Of a stretch of 29,975 nucleotides of DNA, positions 21,791 to 29,975 are shown piece by piece (the stretch's first letter is position 1; the number at the start of each line of letters is the position of its first letter). The notes beneath the pieces are model-generated. The model searched no databases. It was not told the origin of the DNA and saw only the letters and a list, made by a program, of their open reading frames with translations. The stretch is from the NCBI RefSeq assembly GCF_000003855.2, contig NW_003101667.1:835151-865125 (forward strand). The letters run 5' to 3'. The position numbers were made by a program, and so were the translations under genes. This DNA is from Blastomyces gilchristii SLH14081. Lineage: Eukaryota > Ascomycota > Eurotiomycetes > Onygenales > Ajellomycetaceae.

Positions 21791-23650
21791 TTGAAATTTA
21801 GAGAACTTGTGATAATGGGTTTAAGAAAGATATTCAGAATATCAGGTGCAGGAGAAGTGATTGATCAGATCAATTATTTTAACAGAAATGGCATAAGAAA
21901 GGTGTTGAAAAGGTTATTTCAGTTATTGAGTCAGAAAGAGTGTAATGCCCTTCTTAAGACTGCAGAGAAGACAAATGAAATCAAAGAGTTAAGATCTTAT
22001 TCTTCAATGTCTAAGATAGTTTCAAGAAGTGATGAGGAAAAGGTGACTGTGTCTTGTTATCAGTTGACTAGATGACATGGTCAGAAAGCTGTGAATGAGT
22101 TGATGAAGAAATCTGAAAGCAGAAGCTTAAAAAGTTCAGATGTGACTGCAGAGAGAATTAAACAGAAGTTTATTACACTGTTCACTAAGCTGAAGAAGTT
22201 ATGATCTTCAAATATGTGTGAATTCTCTGACAGAGATACAGATATGAAGATAGCAACTGAAGACAAGATGAAGTTGTTAGCTTAGATAGAAGTGAAAGTG
22301 AAGTCAGCAGTGAAAAACATTCATGAGAAGAAAGATAGAGAGAAACTGAAGTCAACTGAAGCAGATAAAAAATGATGAAGAAATAGTCAGAAGTAATGTA
22401 GCATGTTAGAGAATAATATATCAGAGAGAATGAGATAGAAGAGAGTTATTGAAGATGATTAGATGTCTTGACTGTGAGGTGTGACTTGTATGCACTGTCT
22501 GTATTATGATGACAAGACTGATCTACACTTTCAGAAGGATGAGAAGCCAGCCTGGTCAAGTGTATTGATAATATAAGATCTGACTGTAGAAGAACTTGTG
22601 AATGCTGTCTCAATTATTGAAAGACTCATGAAATGCAGTGAGAAAATGCTGTTTATAAATCACAAATTTTTTGTTCTGCTCAGTCAGTGATTGATCAAGC
22701 AGTTGAGATGAATGCTCACATAATGAAAGCTGCAGTGACAGATGACAAATGATGACTTGATTACTCTGAGAACAGTTAATCTCAAAGATTCTGTTAATCA
22801 GAATGTTGTTATTCTTCAAACTCATAGAGAAGTAGCTCTCACACCTTGTTAGTCTTATACAGCAGATCACAGATAATTTGAAGAGTGTGTGATTACTTCT
22901 CTGAATAACAACTGAACTCAGCAGAGACATGATGCTTACATTAACTATCAGTGAGATAACAAGAGTGCCTGCTGTTCTTTAAATTGTCATAGCTAATACA
23001 GGTTTGAAAAAAACACTGACAATCTGCTGTTTGAAGAAAGCATGCTGAGGTTTGAAAAGACTATGAGTATGAACAGAGATGATACTATCAAAGATAGTGA
23101 TGTGAATGAGAATGATTTGATCTTTATCTCTGCTGAGAAGATACTCACTGTCTTCAAATGAAAGATCTTGAATCTGATCACTCTGAAACCTGTCAAGTGT
23201 GTCTGAATTAGTGAGAGAGATACTAGTTCAACTTCTATTAGAGTGATTGAGAACATCAAGATAAGTGATGAATGATAGTTATTGATTTTATCTTTCAGAG
23301 ATCAGACTATCAACTGTATGACACAGGATTTGAAGATGTTGAAGTAACTGCTTAATCTTGATAAATATAATCTAAATGCTGTTCAGATCATGTGAAAGAA
23401 GTTAGACAAGATCAGGGAATTTACTAATATGATCTCAGCTGTGAGTGACATCATCAATGATAATCATTTCTTCAAGCTGTCTAGTGAGACATGCTTCAGT
23501 GATCTTATAAATGACAGCCTGTCAGTGAATGTTGTATTCTGAGACATATATCTCATGAAACAGGAGATGAAGCTGTAACATGAGCTTGAGAATGATTAAT
23601 GAGAGACTTGAAATTAATGTGACAGATGAAAGATCTCTGATTTTACTTTT
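21791..23650 (+). pseudogene. Unidentified large relic frame (about 600 codons), TGA at Trp-like sites
   Basis: A single frame can be followed for about 1.8 kb; most interruptions are TGA, the rest TAA and TAG. Legible parts include LKRLFQLLSQKECNALLKTA, SSDVTAERIKQKFITLFTK, a Cys-x2-Cys piece TCMHCLYYDDKTDLHFQ (about 22489-22540), EKPAWSSV, and NMISAVSDIINDNHFFKLSS. The repeated preservation of one frame shows it was coding. The Cys pair and Lys-rich coiled-coil-like N-terminus do not identify a family for me. A mobile-element protein is most likely, given the setting. The first codon at 21791 is TTG, so the true start is unknown. Confidence 0.5.
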
Positions 23651-24078
23651 CTTTGTTCTATTTTCTTCTTTTTTCTTTTCCTTCTGCAGTCAGTAGTTAG
23701 AAATAGTGATAATGAATTTTCTTTTCTTTTCTTCTTTCTCTCTTATTTCTTATTATCTTTACTCATGACATTCTCTTTCTTGTCTGTCTCTCTTAGGCTT
23801 GACATGGTCACCCACAAGGTCTCTTGACTATGAAGACTTTGACAAGATTCAGAGTATTCTCCATGATCATGTTAAGAGATTCTCAGGTCAGGTCTTCATA
23901 TTCTCTTCACTTAATCTGAAGATATGTTTTTTCTCTCTCTGTGCATTTGCTGATGATCTTTTCAATTTCAAATTGAGACTGATTAGTCACAATAACTGGC
24001 TCTGAGAGTGGATGTTTGAGATCTGCAGAATGTAGAAGTGTTTTTTCCAAATAAATGACAGAAATAACAGAATGCATG
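23651..24078 (+). other. Pyrimidine-rich spacer and short relic next to LINE copy 2
   Basis: A long pyrimidine-rich tract (about 23640-23795) precedes a 68-codon open stretch (23799-24005: TRSLDYEDFDKIQSILHDHV and on), which continues past a TGA toward the LINE tail. It may be a further exon or domain of the relic before it. LINE copy 2 appears to have inserted at its right end. Confidence 0.4.
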
Positions 24079-27000
24079 TTATTATTGTTATTATTCTTCA
24101 ATTATAGATGTATGCAGTCAGAGACTATGACATCTATCTGAGAACCTTTAGTTCTCAGGGTTTTTCCTATATCTATAGAGTCAACTATTATACATTTATC
24201 AATTGCAGATATGCAAAATCAGAAAATTCCAGCTCAGAATACAAAAACTGTTTACAAATTGCAGTATTTCAACACCTTCTGATACTTTGAAATCATTTGA
24301 AAATATCATGACAAAGGAAAAGAGAACATAGTCTTAAAGATAGATATATTACATAGATAGATAGAAAAGAACAGAAAGAAACAAGTACAGTAAAGAGAGA
24401 CTATAACAAAATAAAATTATTAAAAGATAGTGTATAGCTGTTTTAACAGACTATATCTAATCAATTTCTGTCTCTTCATATTCAGATACTTCTGAATTCA
24501 GTCATTTTCTTATAGCTGCTTGAGTTTCTGATAGAAAGTCTATCAAGTATTTAATTCCTGTCTCAGTTGAGAATAAGAACCTCATATTTAATTGATTTAA
24601 ATCATACTTCTTCTTTAATCTGACTCTGAGACTATTGTATAATGTACAATGCATTACAATATGCTCAGGATTTTCATTTGCATTGCAGAATGAGCACTCT
24701 GTTGAATCAAATCTATCATCAAATCTTTGTATATAGAATTTAAAATAATCATGTCCTAGTTTCAGCTGAATTATAGATGAGAATATTTTCTTTTTACAAT
24801 TAATTGAACAAGATTTTCACTTTGATTTTATCTTAAATCTTGAATAATGTATGCTCTTCTTTTGTTTCTGCCAGCTTTCATTTCACTTGTTTAAACAAGA
24901 TTCTTTTATCTTTCTCTTTATAAAAGACCAGGACACTGTTTTTTGAATAGATCTGCTTAATTCTGAACCCTTTTTTGCAGCTGAATCAGCCAATTCATTG
25001 CCATGAATATTCATATGAGTAGGAACTCAATGCAGATGAATTATCAGTTTTGATGTTCTTTTCTTTTGAATTTTCAAAACAGAGTTTAAAATCAGTTCAA
25101 GATTCATTTGATCATTATGAATCTGACTATTTCTAAGTCTTTTTAAAGCAGCTTGACTATCAGAGAATATTCATATCTCTTTCAAACTATTTTCTCTTTT
25201 ATAAGATTTTATTTCAATGAGTTTGAAAGCTTTCACTATTACAAATAGTTCAGCATCAAAGACTTCAGATTCACAGCCTAAATTTCAGAAATCTGAGATA
25301 AAATTGATATTATCTTCAGTATAAGCAATGCCTGTGCCTAATCTATTCAAATTCTCATTTTTTGAGTCCTCTGAGTAAATCAGAATAGAGTCTTTTATAT
25401 TGATTGTAGAGATCTTCTTCAAATGCTGTTCATATTCTCTCTCTTTAGATAGTTCACTTATTTGTAAGTCTATGAGAGATTTCAGCTTTTCTCTTCAGAG
25501 AGATATCTTCTTATGATCAATTTTCTCAACATTTAATGAAGAAAATTGATTTTTAATAAGTGAACATAGTCTATACAGTTGAGAGGGCATTTTCTTTAAA
25601 GTATTATTCTCATTTCAATCAAGAAATCTATTTCAATTCAGTTCATTTCCTGAGTTAACTGATGGAAATGAAAAAGAGACTTTTTCTCTGATTATATGAT
25701 TTGAGCTCATCTTCATGACTCTCAGAGCATAGTTCATACAGGCCTTTTCAAATTGAATAGTAGAAGGTGGAATTGAAGCTTCAATTTTCATTGCTTTAAT
25801 AGAAGATGATTTGAATACTCTCAGAATTCTTCTCAAAGCTCTGTTTTATAGACTTTGAAAGAGTTCAGTGAAATTATCTTGATTGTTTCATCAAACTTGA
25901 ACTTCATAATCAGCTACTGAGGTAATACAGGCTATGTATAACTATCTCATAGCCTGAAAGAATAGACCTCTCTCAGTATTTGATAGTCTGATTATACTAT
26001 TCAGTAGTCTCTCTGTCTTAATGATTCTTTGTTGAATATGATATTTAAAATTCAACTTGGAGTTTAATCATACTTCTAGTCATTTGACATTCAAACTGAG
26101 TTTAATCTCTTTATTCAAAAGAGTTAGACTTAGTTCTTTCTCATTAAATCTGGAAAAAAAGTGAATTAACTCAGTTTTATTCATATTAAATTGAATTAGA
26201 TTGATATCTGCTCTAACAAAGATTTTCTTTACTGCTTTCTCAATCACTTCTAAATTCTCTTTGATTGTCTTTGAACTGTAGAGTAGATCAATATCATCTA
26301 TATAACTTGAAGATCTCACTATTTTCATCTCTCTATTCTTGAATAGATATGCAGTATATATTGCAAATAAAACAGGTGAGATTGAAGATTCTTATGATAC
26401 TTCTATTTTTATCTCAATTTTATCTTGTTTTCTTTCATCAAAGAATAGTTGTATAATTCTTTTAGATATAAAACAATTAACTCATTTTATTAGAGAAAGT
26501 GGCAGTTTTAACATCTTCAAAGTTTGAATCATCTTAGACTTTGAAACATGATCAAATGCATCTTTTATATCAATAAAAACTGCAGTTGAGACCAGGCCTT
26601 TATACTTTGCTACTTGAATATCATGAATAACTGAAAGAACAGTGTCAATTGTAGAATATTGTTTTCTATCTCTCATTTATTCATTAAATAGAAGAGAATT
26701 ACTAATAGAGCTTATAAAAGATAATCTAGTAGCTATTATCTTTTATAGAATTTTTCTCAAACAGTTCAACAGAGATATTACTCTATATAACTTAGAAATT
26801 GAAGCTTTTCTATTAGGTTTTATAAGAATTACTTCAGTAGCTTCTCTTCAGTATTCAGAATGATAACCATTTTTTAAGAGATTGAAAAAGAGCTCAAAAT
26901 ATTCATTCTTCAAGTAGGAATATGTGTTTTGAATAATTAAGTGATTAATTGAATCAGGCCCTGCAGCAGTTTTAATTGAACTTGAGAATATTGCTGACTC

Positions 27001-27957
27001 TAGTTCATCACATGTAAGCTCAGGCCATTCCCAGTTATTTTCATCAATATATTCATGAAATGACATATTCTTCTCTTCTAAATGTGATGAGTTTTGAAAG
27101 AGAATTCTTATAAAAGCTTGACATTTTTTCTCAAAAGAGTTTGCTGTATACAATTCATTCTGAAATTCATATTCTAAGATTGAAAGCTTTGCTACACTTC
27201 TTGTTTTAGTATAGTTAAAGGCTTTAAAAACTTCTTTTTCTTATACTTCTTCAAGAAATTTGTTTCAGTAATCTGTTTTGACTCTTTTAATATCTGAAAA
27301 ATATTCATTTTAAATAGCTTTAAACTCTTCATCAGATATTAAGTTATTCTTTCAATTTCTCTTAGCAGTGGCTAATTGCTTTCTTTTAGAAGTGATATTC
27401 TCATTTCATCAAGGTTTGAAATACTCAGAAGACTTTTTCTTTGAAATATTTTCTTCAATACTTGTTAGAAGAATAGATGTAATCAGCTTTACTCTATTCT
27501 CAAGCATTTCATTTGAGATATCTTGACTTTGATTTCAATTATTCAGTAGAGATTCTATTGCTGATTTTCAGAGATTCTTATTCTGAATAAGGAATTCTGC
27601 ACTGAATTCAGGCATTGTAGTCAAAATAATAGAATTTTCAAAGAAAGATAGCTCAATTGAAGCTATAACTGATTTTTGAACTTCAATATCAGTCATTAAC
27701 TGAGAAAAGAACTGCTGATTAATTTCATTTCTAATTCTGAAAATAAGATTTGAGTTTAGCTTGTTTTTTTGCAAGATCTTCTGATTTAAGACTTTGAGAA
27801 TAAGTCTTCTATTTCTGAAGATTTGAAAGTTCTTCTCTTTTTACATTTCTTTTTTTTCTTTTCTATGAACAGAGATCTGAGTAATATTCTTCTCAGTTTT
27901 CTCAGAATTTTAAGCAGGTTTTGAAATAGCAGGTTTAGAGACAGCAGATTCTGCTTT
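24079..27957 (-). mobile_element. LINE copy 2, minus strand, internally deleted
   Basis: Same LINE as at 2239-8287, inverted. The 3' tail (ATTATTGTTATTATTC on plus) is at 24079-24094 and the 3' UTR reaches 24456. The 5' limit at 27957 falls inside ORF1 (equivalent to about 2705 of copy 1), where it abuts copy 3 head to head. Near 27545 the sequence jumps from ORF1 (equivalent to about 3127) to ORF2 (about 4832), so about 1.7 kb holding the zinc knuckles and the endonuclease is missing. Confidence 0.88.
24457..27957 (-). pseudogene. LINE copy 2 coding remnant (ORF1 piece fused to RT-RNase H)
   Basis: Reading on the minus strand, an ORF1 fragment (NSNLIFRIRNEINQQFFSQL, near 27740) is joined in the same frame to the RT part of ORF2, which ends at TAG 24457-24459. 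The YxDD box is intact here (Y-I-D-D, about 26291-26302), unlike copies 1 and 3. RNase H is at about 24950-25390. TGA replaces Trp at many sites. The element lacks an endonuclease and has many stops, so it is inactive. Confidence 0.82.
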
Positions 27958-29905
27958 CAGATATTAAAAGAGCTAAAACAGACTGCTGGAATAAATTTCT
28001 TGAAGAAGCACAAGGAAAGGAAGTTTTTAAAGCTTTTAACTATACTAAAACAAGAAGTGTAGCAAAACTTCCAGCTCTAGAATATGAGTTTCAGAATGAA
28101 TCATATACAGCAAACTCTTTTGAGGAAAAATGTCAAGCTTTCATGAGAATTCTCTTTCAGAACTCACCAGATTCAGATTCAGATTCAGAGGAAGAGAATA
28201 TATCACTTCTCAACTACATTGATGAAAATGACTGGGAATGGCCTGATCTTACACAAGATGAATTAGAGTCAGCTATCTTCTCAAGTTCTGTTAAAACTGC
28301 TGCAGGTCCTGATTCAATTAATCACTTGATTATTCAAAATACATATTCCTACTTAAAGAATGAGTATTTTGAGCTCTTTTTCAATCTCTTGAAAAATGGA
28401 TATTATTCTGAATGCTGGAGAGAAGCCACTGGAGTGATTCTTGCAAAACCTAATAGAAAAACTTCAATTCCTAAGTCATATAGAGTAATATCTCTATTGA
28501 ACTGCCTAGGAAAGGTTTTAGAAAAGATAATAGCTACTCAACTATCTTTTATAAGCTCTATAGGTGATTCTCTTTTATTCAGTGAACAAATGAGAGATAG
28601 AAAACAGTGTTCTGCAATTGACACTGTTCTCTCAGTTGTTCATGATATTCAAATAGCAAAGCATGAGGGTCTGGTCTCAACTGCAGTTTTTATTGATATA
28701 AAAGGAGCATTTGATTATGTTTCAAAGTCAAAGTTAATTCAGACATTGAAGATATTAAAACTGCCACTTTCTCTAATAAAATGGGTTAACTGTTTTATGT
28801 CTAAAAGCATTATACAACTCTTCTTTGATGGAATGAAACAAGACAAGACTGAGATAAAAATAGAAGTATCATAGGGGTCTTCAATCTCACCCATTTTATT
28901 TGCAATATACACTGCATATCTATTCAAAAATAGAAATATGAGAATAGTGCGATCTCTGAGTTATGTGAATGATATTGGTCTAGTCTACAGCTCAAAAACT
29001 ATCAAAGAGAATTTGAAAGTAATTGAAGAAGCTGCAAAGGAAATCTTTGTTAGAGCAGATATCAATCAAATTCAATTTGATATGAATAAAACTGAGTTAA
29101 TTCATTTCTTTCCTAGATTCAATGAGAAAGAACTATCTCTAACTCTTTTAAATAGAGAGATTAAACCCAGTGTAAATGTCAAATGATTAGAAGTATGGTT
29201 AAACTCCAAGTTGAATTTTAAATATCACATTCAACAGAGAACTGTCAAGGCAGAAAGACTATTGAACAACATAATCAGACTATCAAATACAGAGAGAGGT
29301 CTATCCTTCCAGGCTATGAGACAGTTATATATAGCCTGTATTACATCAGTAGCTGATTATGAAGTTCAAGTTTGATGGAATAATCAAGGGAATTTCACTG
29401 AACTCTTTCAAAGTCTGCAAAACAGAGCCTTGAGAAGAATTCTGAAAGCATTCAAATCATCTCCTATTAAAGCAATGGAAATTGAAGCTTCAATTCCTCC
29501 TCCTGCTATTAGATTTGAAAAGGCCTGTATGAACTATGCTCTGAGAGTTGTAAAGATGAGCTCAAATCATATAATCAGAGAAAGAGTCTCTTCTTCATTT
29601 CCATCAATTAACTCTGGAAATGAACTGGATTGGAATAGATTTCTTGATTGGAATGAAAATAATTCTTCAAAGAAAATGCCTTCTCAACTGTACAGACTAT
29701 GCTCTCTGATTAAAAATCAATTTTCTTCTTTAAATGTTGAAAAAGTTGATCATGAGAAGTTATCTCCCTGGAGAAAAAAGCTTGAATCTCTTATAGACTT
29801 ACAAATAAGTGAACTATCAAAGAGAAAGATATGAACAGCATTTGAGAGACTTCTACATCAATATAAAAGACTCTATTCTGATTTATTCAGATGACTCAAA
29901 AAATG
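27958..29905 (+). mobile_element. LINE copy 3, plus strand, truncated at both ends, least mutated
   Basis: It begins at the equivalent of copy 1 position 5073, just after the endonuclease, and ends at the equivalent of 7017, in the first RNase H motif. It lies head to head with copy 2 at 27957/27958 and is joined to an inverted copy 4 at about 29905. It has no 3' UTR or tail, so it did not arrive as a simple 5'-truncated insertion. Confidence 0.85.
28143..29834 (+). pseudogene. LINE copy 3 reverse transcriptase remnant
   Basis: A 243-codon open run (28143-28874) carries GPDSINHLI, RVISLLNCLGKVLEKII and FIDIKGAFDYV. The same frame continues after a TAG that replaces Gln of the QGS motif (28872-28874) through the YxDD region, which reads Y-V-N-D (28962-28973), losing the first catalytic Asp. 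A further stretch is open from 29430 to 29834. Several Trp codons that are TGA in copies 1 and 2 are still TGG here (for example in DWNRFLDWNE). It is the best guide to the original protein, but it is truncated and inactive. Confidence 0.82.
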
Positions 29906-29975
29906 AGATCTCAGATTAAATTGATATCTTGATCTTTTTCTCTCATAGATTGCTACTCTTGATTTTATCTCAGAT
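29906..29975 (-). mobile_element. LINE copy 4 fragment at the window edge
   Basis: These 70 bases are the reverse complement of the endonuclease-region segment of copy 1 at about 4189-4256 (ATCTGAGATAAAATCAAGAG on the minus strand). The fragment continues beyond the window. It joins copy 3 in opposite orientation. Confidence 0.8.

Noticed and set aside
21791..23650. Reassignment of TGA to Trp in this genome
   Set aside because: GG-to-GA change explains TGG-to-TGA and also the Gly and Pro losses. TAA and TAG stops also occur, and copy 3 of the LINE still uses TGG at the same sites.
27958..29905. Copies 2 and 3 as one insertion with simple twin-priming inversion
   Set aside because: Copy 3 lacks a 3' end and overlaps the same region as copy 2, and a further inverted copy follows, so a single twin-priming event cannot produce the order.

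Overview
The window looks like nuclear DNA of a filamentous ascomycete (Pezizomycotina). It has a seven-exon type 2 methionine aminopeptidase gene with short GT-AG introns, a J-protein gene with one 99-bp intron, fungal LINE and Ty1/copia remains, and a sharp split between AT-rich, gene-free DNA and a balanced-composition island. I cannot name the species.

Layout. 1-13,430 is AT-rich. It holds a small direct duplication (434-733), a 53-bp tandem repeat split by a 506-bp MITE-like element (1733-2238), a near-complete but inactivated LINE (about 2239-8287; ORF1 2323-3941, ORF2 3971-7915), a coding relic cut by the LINE 3' end, a 100-N assembly gap (10,733-10,832), and a Lys-rich relic frame (11,943-13,019). 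13,436-19,320 is the gene island: an LTR-like sequence ends 17 bp past the stop codon of methionine aminopeptidase 2 (14,036-15,894, minus), which shares a 473-bp divergent intergenic region with a mitochondrial-type J-domain protein (16,368-17,294, plus). A tRNA-like relic follows. At 18,780-20,050 lies the 3' end of a copia element on the minus strand; its short LTR is interrupted by a complete 417-bp TRIM (18,831-19,247). 20,050-24,078 is purine-rich repeats, a second, inverted MITE copy (21,196-21,701) and a relic reading frame of about 1.8 kb. 24,079-29,975 is a pile of rearranged copies of the same LINE: copy 2 (minus), copy 3 (plus, least damaged) and the edge of a copy 4 (minus).

Only two genes look functional, both conserved housekeeping genes. 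Everything else is mobile DNA or its remains.

The two observations I rate highest are (1) the TRIM, which carries every structural hallmark: identical 81-bp LTRs, TG...CA ends, a TAATA target duplication, a primer-binding site that resembles a half-tRNA(Met) site, and a polypurine tract; and (2) the mutation pattern of the AT-rich DNA. CpC/GpG and CpG are nearly gone while CpA and TpG stay abundant. Tryptophan becomes TGA, proline serine and glycine Glu/Asp. Classical CpA-directed RIP would not leave this pattern.
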